This document shows, piece by piece, positions 12,710 through 23,715 of a DNA stretch of 64,000 nt. Origin of the DNA: Lycium barbarum (lineage: Eukaryota; Streptophyta; Magnoliopsida; Solanales; Solanaceae). Position numbers and translations under genes: made by a program. The stretch is taken from positions 80,744,307-80,808,306 of the forward strand of contig NC_083339.1 of the NCBI RefSeq assembly GCF_019175385.1, given 5' to 3'. Each line of letters starts with the position of its first letter. The first letter of the stretch is position 1. The notes beneath the pieces were generated by a model. The model was not told the origin of the DNA, did not search any database, and worked only from the letters and a program-made list of their open reading frames with translations.

Positions 12710-13467
12710 AGCTCAAAATTCTATAAATCACCCTAGTGTGTATCAATAGACTCTTTCAGCTTTTTTATTTGTTCATTTTATTTTTGAAATTAATTCAAAG
12801 TATAAAAACCATTATATTATCTCCATTTTATTTTCATTATTCAATATTTTTATTTTATCTCATTTTCTAAAAGTTTAGCTACCTGATCTCATCCACAAGA
12901 TGATTTTTCTAAATAATGCAAAATTATATAAATATAGGCAATTTTAAATTAACCATATCCAGTTTAAATTCAAATTCAAAGATATACGAAAACAATTGAA
13001 ATGTTTTCGTATTAATTGTTAAGCTAGCCATTAGAGAAAGTAAAAGAAAAGAAAGGAGAACGACTCCTAAATGGCTTCAATTTAATAAACTATGTTTATC
13101 AATTGAGTTAATTAAGTAATTAAGTGGTCATAAGTACATTAATATGATTTAAAATCCTTAATTTGATATACACGTCGAACATTTCATATTCATAAAGTCA
13201 AACAATTGACTGATCGTGAGAAACCTTCCGACCTGGTAGGGAAAATTAGGTTCGAAATCATCTGTATGGATTACTATCATGTTATCTATAAAATTAAAAC
13301 TAACTTTTGAGAAGTAAAAAAATAACTAAATGAGGAAGAATAACTATCATCGTCTCACAATACCAAATTAGCTCTGTCCTATCAAATTTCTACAACTAAT
13401 TTCATTTATTTACAACCAATTGATGTCTAATGTTATTTATTTTTTTCTAAAATAGAAAAATAGCAAT
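12710..13467. other. Intergenic DNA, nothing recognised
   Basis: AT-rich sequence with no coding frame or repeat structure that I recognise. Confidence 0.5.
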
Positions 13468-14389
13468 CTAAATGAAGCAATTTGCATCTATATATTCATC
13501 TATGAGTGCTCTTCCAAACACATCATTATGCTCAATACTTGCATCCATGGTATCAATTGGACATACATGAAAACTTTGTCCCATCATAAAAAAAAGTTCA
13601 TATCTCCTCTCCGTGCTTTTGACCTTGCCTCACTTATTTTGAGTTGGATAGATCTGCAATTTAAAACATAAAATATAAGCTGAGAAAATTAAGATTAGGA
13701 GAAATTTGCTAAATATCAAGCTAAGTTTCAATTTCTTAACGTCTATGCTATTAATAATGCCTAATAACCACATAAAATAAAGTCATTTATTGTTGAAACT
13801 CAAACATAAGTAATAGCTACTAATTAATCTCTTCATTACCCTCATTTTTCATTCAGTCTTTAGATACATACACCTCCATTTTATATCAATTATTATAGTT
13901 TTTCAAAAGAAATATCAATTCATAACCAACAAAGTAATAATGAAACAAACAACTGATTAGATGGGAAAAAAAAAAAAAGAATAACTGCAAATGTCCATAC
14001 TAATGCTAAGAAAGATGCTATCCTACTTTTATTTCCTACTTAGAGATCAATAAACATATCATACCATGAAAATAAAAATGATCACATAACTTTATAGATG
14101 ATAAATCTATCATCATTCATATCCTTAAATTTTAGTAGCCAAATTGACTGGAAATAATTTTCAAGAGTTTGAACTACACTCTTACCTTTCTTTGTCGTTA
14201 ATACGTTCAAATTTGTGGTCATGGCAATTCATGTAAATATCAACATTGTAAAACCTGAAATTCACGAACAAAATCAAAGTTAATATTTGACAAAGAAATC
14301 TGCAATTCTTATTACCACCTGTTCGTCATGAGAAACTTGATAAGCACGAATATATGATCTAGTAATTGTATCAACCTTTCCGGAATCAT
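13468..14389 (-). pseudogene. Possible broken gene with three splice-consistent exons, family unknown
   Basis: On the minus strand three short blocks join in one phase with GT-AG borders: 14389-14319 (ATG start, ends AACAG before GT), 14254-14186 (after ttcag, ends GAAAG before GTAAG) and 13653 onward (after ttgcag). The first two joins keep the frame open. In the third block the frame hits TGA after a run of eight T. One base more would open it to the TAG at 13470-13468, giving a C-terminus with HVCPIDTMDA and FGRALIDEYI. I therefore call it a frameshifted remnant. A second frame through exon 1 (SGKVDTITRSYIRAYQV) also looks coding-like, which weakens the model. I do not recognise the protein. 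Confidence 0.3.
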
Positions 14390-14530
14390 AAGCTATTATT
14401 ATAGAGAGAAGACGGAGCCAAAACGTATGTTTATCGCTAATAATAAAACACTACGATTAGAATTCAAATTTTAAAATTATATCTGATTTGTTTAAAAAAA
14501 ACTTTCGTTTGTATTCATTAGGAGAAGTCA

Positions 14531-14850
14531 TACCCGTTTGGCTATAAAAATTGTTTACTTTTTTTTTTCAGAATAATTTTTCACTTTATTTGAAAATCAG
14601 CGTTTGCCCTTGAAAAATCCAAATTCAACTTGAAGTTGTATTTCAAATTTGGAAAACGACTCATAACCCATTTTTCAACTCACTTTTCACTTTTTAAATT
14701 GTATTTAAGTACATTTAAACATGAACATCATTCCAAATATTCTTTTCAAAAAATATAATCAATCGCAACTCACTCCATAAATTCCAACTCACTCCATAAA
14801 TTCCAAATAAAGTGAAAATTTTGGAATCTATGTCTAAACGCCTACTTAAT
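14531..14850. mobile_element. MITE-like repeat with inverted ends
   Basis: The left end, ccgtttggctataaaaattg, pairs imperfectly with the reverse complement of the right end, ggcgtttagacatagattcc. The interior is AT-rich with repeated ttcaaattt/aaatttgaa words and no coding frame. It resembles the abundant small cgtttggccat-type MITEs of nightshade genomes. The TSD is not clear. Confidence 0.4.
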
Positions 14851-15779
14851 ATTTTGAATTGTAAACAAACTCTCGAGAGGATAGACCAACAGAGTTGTAT
14901 CTTGTTCAACTTGTATGAACTATATTACCAAACTAATTTTATATTCTAACTTATCCTAGAAAAATCTAATAAAATAATAAATAAAGTAGAACAAATATCT
15001 TAACGTACATGTAGGTATTTCAATCTTAAATGGTCTCTTTTAGTTTTTATATAAATTTGAGTTTTAATTTTAATAATTTAATTTCTATGTGAGAAGTTTA
15101 ATCTTTATTTCTTAGTTTAAATTGTATGTTACTAATACCCACAGTAGATATTGTCCTAAAATTGTGGAGTGGCTTAACCTTAAGGTTGACTATTATATTT
15201 ATAGGTTGCAAGATAATGCCATATTTTAATAAACTCATACGGTAGATATTGATGATTTTAAAACATTTAGCATCCAATAACAACAACAAAATCCCAGTAT
15301 AATCCCACCAAGTGTACACAGACTTTTCCGGTAAACTCTCAACTCAAGGAAAACCATTTTAGAAAAGTAGATTTTATTTAAATTTTAAGATTTTATTTTC
15401 TAATTCAAGATTTCAATATTAAATATCGCGGTTGCGATTACATTAGATGTTTCCATATAACAAAAATAACATTTCTATCATATCCCAGTAACATATATAA
15501 AAATATTCAATTTATAAAATATTAATATAACTAAACTTTGATTTCGTAAAACTAATGTTTTTATCATCTCCAATTTGACATATTTACAACTAATTAAAAA
15601 CAACTATTAAACATAATATAATAAATCTTTTTAACATTAGCAACAATGGTATTGATATTTCTATTCAACAATTAACGTGAAGATCATATAGACAATATTA
15701 TATACACGGCGAGAAAAGGTTTTGTTCTTGAAATGAAAATAAAATCTAAATAGTTATAACTAATAATGCTATAAAAAAA
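14851..15779. other. Intergenic DNA with a decayed LINE tail
   Basis: Mostly AT-rich unique sequence. At about 15277-15355 a decayed copy of the RTE-LINE 3' end is visible: aacaacaacaaaatcccagt, then cccaccaagtg and acagactt words, in the same orientation as the LINE at 11962-12686. No gene is recognised. Confidence 0.5.
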
Positions 15780-18700
15780 TGTTATATCCCGTATTTTTGA
15801 ACGTCAGATTATTTGCTGAGATGGGACCCACACATCGAGATTTTTTTTGGGACATCTGAAAATTCATATGAATCACATATGAGAAGTTAAACACAACTCA
15901 AGAAGGACCCTTGGGCCAAATCAAAGTGGAAGTCCTCCAAACGAATATTTTAAGAAAACGTTTTCGGGTGATCTGACTTCAAGGGGCAAAAACGGTATTA
16001 TAAGTTTGGAATTTGGAAACGTACCAAGAACTAGAAGTTGTAGATAATTGAATTAGCTTTCCAACCATAGGTCGTGGGTCCCCAGGTGACGTCGGTACAA
16101 GGAGATATGAACGTTTTAAGGTTGAAAGGTCAGTGGGCTAGGCCCAACTCGGGACCAAACCGAGTTGGCCCAAAAAAAAAATCAAAAAAAAAATAAGGCC
16201 CAAATTTGTGAGGCCCAACCGGCCATGGTTATGGCCCAAGCCCATATTACATAAAATTTGGTCAATAAATAAGATGACTAAGTCATCTTTATCACACAAC
16301 CTCTAGAATATTCAAGAAGTTGAAGAACAAGAAAGAGAAGGAGAAAAGTTGAAGGTCATTTCGGCCAAGATCAAATTTCCAAGGAAAAATTGATAAAAAT
16401 TCTTCAAAAATCATTTTCTACCAAGTAAAGGGTGATTAACAAGGTGGAGTTGTTGTTGGAGCAAGAAAAATTCAAAATCATACAAATTGTCAAGTTGTAG
16501 TCAAGTGAGAAGTTGAAGAAGAAAGGTGAGTTTTGATCTTGTTTTATGTGTTATATATGGTTTATATGTGTTGTAGTATGCTAAAATGGATGAAATTCAT
16601 GAAGGAGAGAAATATAGTACATGGCCGTGTGTATGTATATATGTGTAGGAGTCATGCTTCAATTATTTTAATTAGTGTTTGGTTGTTATTGTTGTGAATG
16701 ATATGTGGAAAATGAAAGTTGAATGAATTTTGAGAAGTTGTAGTGTGTATGTTGGTGTTGGCCGTGTGGTTATGGTGAAAAAATGGAAGAGAATGAGTTA
16801 ATTTTATTTAGTATGATGTTGTTGGAATATAGATTATGAGGTTGTTATTGTTTTCATTAAAGTTAGAAAGTTTTTGGAAGAAGTAGTAAGTTGATTGAAT
16901 ATGGAAGTTGTTAGTATTGTTGTTGTTGGAATTGTGGTTGATATTTTGGCCGGGTTTGAATTCCCGGGATTGTTGTTGATTGAAATTAGCCAAGTTGAAC
17001 TTGGTGGGATGGAGTATTTATAGGGGAAGTGCTGCCGAAATTTCGGTAGCCAAATGTTTCCTTAAGAATTCAACTCTAAGTACCCTAATAAGAGTTTTGG
17101 TAAACATGACCAATTTGCAGATTTTGACGAGATTGCGACGTGAATTTGGAATAGCAAAAGGAGCGGAAAGAGGTATGTAAGGCTTCACTCTTCTTTCTAT
17201 GGCATGTCTTAGATGTAATAAGTCGGGTACGAGCCTCGGGGACAACCCTAGCCCCCGGAATCCGCACCTAAAGTTTTCCACTTTTTGTTCAATAGAATTG
17301 AACTAGAAAGTGTGCAAATGATGGAAAGACCTCTTAAACCCTTAGAACTTGCATAAGTGGGACCCGATTACCCTAGGACCCTCACAAGTAATGACATGAC
17401 ACGTAATAAATGTAAATCATATACGTCACCCCATCCGGCCCGAGGTGGGCCCGCTACTCTCGGAATTTTCCTTACAGTCTTGCTTGACTTACTTGAAGTG
17501 AATCCAAAGGGAACCTTTGATCCCGATTTCGATACCAAATGATAAATACTATGACTCCTCTAACGAGGGCACTTCCATGACGATAATGATAACAATGATG
17601 TTGGATAAGAGAATATGCCTATGATACGTACTACCGGAACGACTCTATGACTAAGATGACTAAGCTAAGTATCTTATGTAAACATGAAAATGATAAACTA
17701 ATTTTTGAATCTTATTTATATTTCCTAGCTATGACTTTATTTTCTAAAAGATTTCAAAGTCTATGAACTGTCATCTATGATGCCCCGATTTCATTCTACG
17801 TTTACTTTAATATTATTCCCCGTTGGTAGTCTCACCTTAAAATACTCGTTCCTTCAAGGTGAGACAAAGCGATCACGAGTATTCTATAATATAATTGGAG
17901 GTCACCGACCTTACGTCACTCCGATGACTACATGATTCTTCTTTGGGCTTTCCTGCGTGCCTATGAGACATATGTATATAGGATACGTAAATGCATATAA
18001 GACATGTAAATGTATGTAAGATATGTGTATATATTTTTTTAAAACATGCACATGACGAAAGAGCTAGAGCGCTATAGACGCTGATTTACCTACACGACAC
18101 ACGTATATGTATATGATAAAAGAGCTAGAGCGCTATAGACGTTGATATATGTACATGATATATGCATGTGTATACGGGGAAAATGGAGGTAAGGGCAGAG
18201 CGTTATGAACGCATATCCACCTGATCAGTTGGCATTACATGATATGATATCGTCCCGGACGCGGGATGTGTATATTTATGGTTAAATGGATCGGCTGCCG
18301 ACGCCTCGGCAATATGAGATGTCCTATTTTATATGTATATGTATATGAACAAGGAAAGATTCTTAAAGGAAAGCTAAGTACGCATAGCACCTGCCAAGGG
18401 TATATATATACAGGTTATGTTTCTATCCCAGGACATGTGTTGTAACTCTCTTATGTCATTATACATGATTCATATTTTCTGTATATTACTATTCATGCCT
18501 TACATACTCGGTACACTATTCGTACTGACGTCCCTTCTTGTGGACGCTGCGTTTCATGCCGCGCAGGTCAGCAGACAGGCGGATTTGATACTTAGAAGCT
18601 CTACCAGCAGTGTTGACAGTGCTCCAGTTATTCCGGAGCCTCACTTCCTTGGTACTATTTTGTGTATATATATTCGGGCATGGCAGTACTCAGCCCTTTC

Positions 18701-18977
18701 TATGTATAAGTGTACTACGTCTAGAGGCTCGTAGACAGTTATGTACAGTCAGTTAAGTACAGTTAGATATATGGTGTTTTGGCATGTTAATGTTGATGTA
18801 TAAGTGATAACGAAGTTTATTAGTCTATGTTCAGAATGACGCCGCTAATGTTAATGTTCAAAAAAAAAAAATGACTCTGTTTACATGGCTTGCTAAGAGG
18901 TAAAGGTAAAACGATAGACAAGGGGTGCTCGGTACAAGTATCGGGTACTCGTCACGGCCCCTAGACGGGTCGTGACA
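15780..18977 (+). mobile_element. Solo LTR of a Tekay/Del-like gypsy element, TSD AAAAA
   Basis: It starts TGTTATATCCCGTATTTTTG, as the LTRs of the full element at 37319-48307 do, and ends ...GGGTCGTGACA. AAAAA flanks both ends (15775-15779 and 18978-18982); this matches but is a low-complexity TSD. The promoter-like block is at about 16985-17050, with the palindrome gctgccgaaatttcggtagc (17031-17050). The hairpin pair is at 18529-18566. No internal coding region is present. Confidence 0.8.
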
Positions 18978-18982
18978 AAAAA

Positions 18983-19174
18983 TACCATTTTTTTTGCTTG
19001 TCTCATCTCCTTTTGTTAGATCTCATGATATGCCGGAAGATAAAAGTACTCTTCTGCGCCTTTTGTTGTGTCCATGTACCTCTACTACATTTTTCTTTTT
19101 AAAAACTGAGAATTAAAAAATAGAGCAACATTCTTCAAGTTTAACAAAGCATTCAAAAGATGAGGAAATTCAAT

Positions 19175-19227
<53 letters not shown>

Positions 19228-20465
19228 TTAGTAGATTTAATATACCGTATATAAAAACTGATGATAAACTTGATGTTGTTGCATGACTGCATATAGAAGA
19301 AGCGAGAAAAGTTAACATAAAAAGGTTAAATTGTATCACCAAAAGCAGCAATAAGGTAATTAACATAAAGTATAATAACTAAAAATATGAATAATGAGGA
19401 AAGAAATTGTAACACCATAGACCACAAACGAATTCCAAATTAAGCAACATGTAAAGAAAATATCACACAGAATAATAATTGATGAGAAGCATAACCAAAT
19501 AGCTTCGTAAGTAATGAAAACAATAAATCAATAAGAATTAAAATTTTCATACTCATTTCAATTAATAACGTACTGAGCTTTGTAAATGTCCGCTTCTACT
19601 TCATATTTTAGGAGATTAAATAGGTGAAGAAAAGAGAGATATTATTATAGCTACAGATAAAGATATAGAAGTCAAATAAAAAAAAGTATCCAACTTAAGT
19701 AAAAACTCTATCTTCAAATTAAAATTTAAATCAAAAGATTATCACAATACTATGATGCAAGCAAAATATTAATGCGTAAAATGCAACTTTTATCTTCTTC
19801 TTTTTTCCTCCTTTTTTCTCTTTCTTCCCTCCTTATCCATATTCAATTTTATGTTCAAGCCCAATTGAGATTTAATAACTTTTGTAAATTCAAATACTGT
19901 TATAATTCAAATGAATCAAATTCAACATATCTAAATTGATCTCAAAATAAAACTATTTAAAATAGTAAATAAATATCTATCATTTATATGACAATATCTA
20001 GTTTATTATTGTTATTACCCATTTTAAAATATTTATCCTCAAATTGAAAATTTTAAACTTATTTTAAAAAATAATATTATAAATTAAGTATTTCAAATTC
20101 AAAAATTTCAATTGTGTTGATTTGGATAACCACAATGTTATAAAACAAAGTAAAAAGGAGACAAAAACTCGTGATTTAATTGCTATAAAAAGGAGCCAAA
20201 AACGTGAGTTTTATTGGCTAAATTGTCATTTTATATTTTCTAATTAAAATTGAAGTCTAATTTCATCCGTATAGAATTTTGTACAATTGGAGAAGTTTGA
20301 GGTGACTTATAGTTTTTGAATTTGAATTGAATGTGATTTGAATTTAATGTTATTAGTGCTTATTTTTCAATTCAAATTTAATCACTTTATATTTGTTAAA
20401 TGGATCAATGCATAAATAGCCATAGTTATCTCAATCCACCGTTTTTTTTTCTTCTCTTTCTATTA
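18983..20465. other. Intergenic DNA with a (GA)n tract
   Basis: AT-rich DNA with no recognisable gene. A (GA)n microsatellite of about 25 units occupies 19176-19226 and makes a spurious Leu-Ser frame on the minus strand. Confidence 0.6.
19176..19226. repeat. (GA)n microsatellite
   Basis: About 25 uninterrupted GA dinucleotides. Confidence 0.97.
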
Positions 20466-20760
20466 TAATATATCAATTTTGTAATTGATAAGGATAAAGA
20501 TGAGATGTTGTAACCACCTTTTAAAAAATTAGGCTGGCTCTGAATTCAAAAGTTCAATTAAAATTTATTTTTTAGTTTTAAAAATAAATATATCAATTAT
20601 TATGAGATATTTTTTGGTTATTAAAAATTTTGTCTTAATTCTTATTATTGTTATCTTAAATTTGCCAAGTGGCTTGTTATTAGCTTGCCTAGCTTAACCA
20701 CAATGCTTATACCTCTCCTATTTTATATACTAGTATTACAACCCGCGCGATGCGCGGCGT
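20466..20760. repeat. Dispersed repeat, copy B, ending in CTAG plus GC hairpin
   Basis: Second copy of the repeat at 4040-4345. It ends cctctcctattttatatactag, followed by tattacaacccgcgcgatgcgcgg, split here as ctag / tattacaa / cccgcgcgatgcgcgg. On the minus strand the order is a perfect GC stem-loop, about 10 bp, CTAG, T. That order is the hallmark of a Helitron 3' end. The shared 270 bp on the other side of CTAG shows that the copies were duplicated together with their flank, which a simple Helitron end does not explain. Confidence 0.45.
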
Positions 20761-20877
20761 TAAAATTTACTACTTAAGATTTGGAAAGCAATGAACTTAT
20801 CAATGTTGTGTTTTACAGTTGTGTTCACTCATTTTTTATAGCTAAAATAATATCATATATAGCTGACTATTTTATTA

Positions 20878-21125
20878 CTCCTTCCATTTCAATTTGTTTG
20901 TCTGTTTTTAACTTGATACGAAGTTTAAAAAAATAAAGAAAAAATTTTGAAGCTTGTGGTCTTAAACTAAAATTAAGTAACATGTACCAAAATGTCCTTT
21001 AATCTTATAGTCTTAAACATGTCATGTGAAAAGTTATAACTAAAGAGTTGCCAAAAAGGGAAAGAGACATTTTTTTTGTAACGTACAAAAAAGGAAAGTA
21101 AGACAAACAAATTGAAATAGAGTGG
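20878..21125. mobile_element. Stowaway-like MITE (Tc1/mariner type)
   Basis: The left end ctccttccatttcaatttgt and the right end, reverse complement ccactctatttcaatttgtt, form a TIR of about 25 bp with the Stowaway CTCCxTCCxTTTCAATTTGT pattern. A TA precedes the left TIR. The total of about 250 bp is non-coding. The right outermost bases are mutated, so the TA TSD on that side is lost. Confidence 0.75.
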
Positions 21126-21714
21126 TTGTTTTCTTCTTTATTTGTGATTGTGATAACGTTGGGGGTGCTTCAGAGGAAAATTAATAACTCACTTTGAAAA
21201 TCCATGAAAAGAAATTGGTGTAGTAGCTGAAATTGAGCGCAGCACCAAAACTCAATAGGTATTTCAATTGTGCTAAGACTTAGCCTTCAAGAACGCATTC
21301 AATTTCACATTCATCGAAAGATTTTTTATATCATATTAAAAAACAGTAAACAATAGCTTAAAAATTAGTAACTGATATAGAGAGACTCGTTTTTGTTTTC
21401 GTAGCACGAAGGTTTATTATTTATTATTTTGCACATACTTCCGAGATCATATGCGTTAAAATATTTGTAAAGATGACGTTGGTATTTTTCGGAGGCAAAC
21501 TAATAACTCAATTTGCATGAGTGTAGGGTAAAAAGCCTTATATAGAATAATGAAAACAGGTACTGTTATGAAGACAATGCCCAATACCAACAGCAACAAC
21601 GACAATATAAAACTTGTTCATATCCAAAATAGCTTATAGACATTGTAAAACAAATGTTTAACAAAGAAAAAAACCTGACTGAAATAAAAGTGTGCTTTTA
21701 GTTACTACAGTCTC

Positions 21715-21939
21715 CTATAAGTGAAGAACTCGTGTTTTTTTTCCTTCTTTCACTCTCCGAACCCTATTGCTGGATAGTTTCGCATTCAACTCATCATCAT
21801 GTTCTTGCATTGAAGATCTGCCTATGGATTTGCTTCTCTTGGTAGATAGTTTTGCATTCCAATCATCACCATCTTCTAGCACGAACGATCCACTTTCTGA
21901 TATGCTTTTCTTGATGGAGTTTGTAAAGAAGACATCATC
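21715..21939 (-). CDS. Unrecognised coding-like frame, possible last exon
   Basis: A minus-strand frame of 74 sense codons, closed by TAG at 21717-21715, reads like protein rather than noise. It is rich in Ser, Lys, Asp and Arg and repeats a short theme: DDWNAKLSTKRSKS, then DDELNAKLSSNRVRR. It has no ATG at its upstream border, where a TGA lies just before it, so it would have to be entered by splicing. I found no convincing upstream exon. It may be a gene remnant of unknown family, or chance. Confidence 0.25.
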   Translation of the reverse strand, partial: DDVFFTNSIKKSISESGSFVLEDGDDWNAKLSTKRSKSIGRSSMQEHDDELNAKLSSNRVRRVKEGKKTRVLHL

Positions 21940-22365
21940 TCACTTTCAGCACATGCAATACTACAGAAGAAACAACATGAGTTTTGATACAAAAATAGGA
22001 GCATCTAGATGAAAAAAATATCTAAAATTTTCTTCTTTTTATAAAGAGCACGTAGCCAAACCTCTATCCAAGCTACAAATGCAAAACAGTCAATTAGTTG
22101 AAGCACCATAGAACTACCAAGGATACTTGTTTTCGAACAGTTGGAAATACAACATTACTGATGGATAGTCTTAGATGCTCCATGACACTGTGTATGTGAA
22201 GATGTTGGGTTTGTATCGTTCATTAATTGGACTTCCGCTACTTAGATTATGTTTTAAGTAAATTCAGCGGACTAAATTTAGCACAATGACAATGGACTAA
22301 ATTCAGCAGCTACTAAACCCAAAAAAGAAATATTTTCTGCACCAAACACAACTAATTTAAACATA

Positions 22366-22735
22366 ACAAAAATATGCAAAACAGAGTAGTTGTATAAACA
22401 AAGTAAATTCACATAGCAACACAACTAACAAATTCAGTAAAAATCGCATCTTTTAACGAAATTTAGGTCAAGTTCACATCGTAATCACATCAGACTATAC
22501 TCAACTTTCAGAACTACACCGAGAAAAGCTACTGTAAACAAAAAAAATATGCTAAACAGAGTGAAAATATAAAAAGCAAAATGAATACACACAGCAACAC
22601 AGCTAAATAAATTCAGTAACAATCGCAATTTTTTAAAGAAATTTAAGGTCAACTTCACACCGTAATCACATCAGACTATATTTAACACATTTATCTTCAA
22701 AACTACACCAAGAAAAGGTACAGTAAGAAAAATGT
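22366..22735. repeat. Diverged tandem duplication of about 180-190 bp
   Basis: Two adjacent units (about 22366-22543 and 22544-22735) share aaaaatatgc.aaacagagt, a run of acacagcaacac, aattcagtaa.aatcgca, cgtaatcacatcagactata and aactacacc.agaaaag. Divergence is moderate, with small indels. The repeat is non-coding on both strands. Confidence 0.75.
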
Positions 22736-23152
22736 GCAAAACTTATCCTAAAAGATAAGATAAACTCACTAAGATCTGAAAGTTCAAATCCTGTCAATAT
22801 GAAATCTAATTTGGGTGGATTAGAATGAATTAGAATTAAGAAATCAGATTTTAGGGATAGGGAATAAATTTATCACACCCCATCCTTAGTAGGGCGTGAT
22901 TGGCACCCGACACTTTACGGAAACCGAGCGAACCAACTTATAACTTACATCCTTCGTGTCTCAAATGGAAACAATAGGATCAAGAGGCTAAATGCGAATA
23001 TAATATCATGCATACGTATATGTACATTGGACCCATGATGCCAACATTACTATCGTCACACTATGACTAAGCTGTACACAGGAACTGTCTGCAAAGCCTT
23101 TATGAACATGACTGAAGTATACAAGTCGGGACAGGGCCCCCGACATACCCTG

Positions 23153-23254
<102 letters not shown>

Positions 23255-23715
23255 CTCGGCAGTGCTCCAGGAAGAGATGGAGCTCACCAATCAGAACTGG
23301 TACCTAAAGGCAGCCTACTATAGAAGATCCTTATCTCGTCTGTCTACACCTGCGGGCATGAACGTAGCATCCACAAGAAGGGACGTCAGTACGAACAATG
23401 TACTGAGTATGTAAGGCATGAATAGTAACATATTAAGAAATACCGAACACGGAAAATAAATATAATGAACGTATGGGGATAAAGTAAATAAACAAGATCA
23501 ACCTGCGTCTTTGAATGCCCTTTTAAGGCGAATGTCGTGCATGCTTAGCTTTTTCAGAATTTTTCCATACATATCCGTACATATATAATATCTCGTCCGG
23601 TCGTTAAGGCGCGGTAATATATATATAGATTCATATATTTATATACATATAGCATCTTACATGGTGTTATCTTACCCGGCCATGTAGGCTCGGTATCATC
23701 TTACCCGACCCTTTC

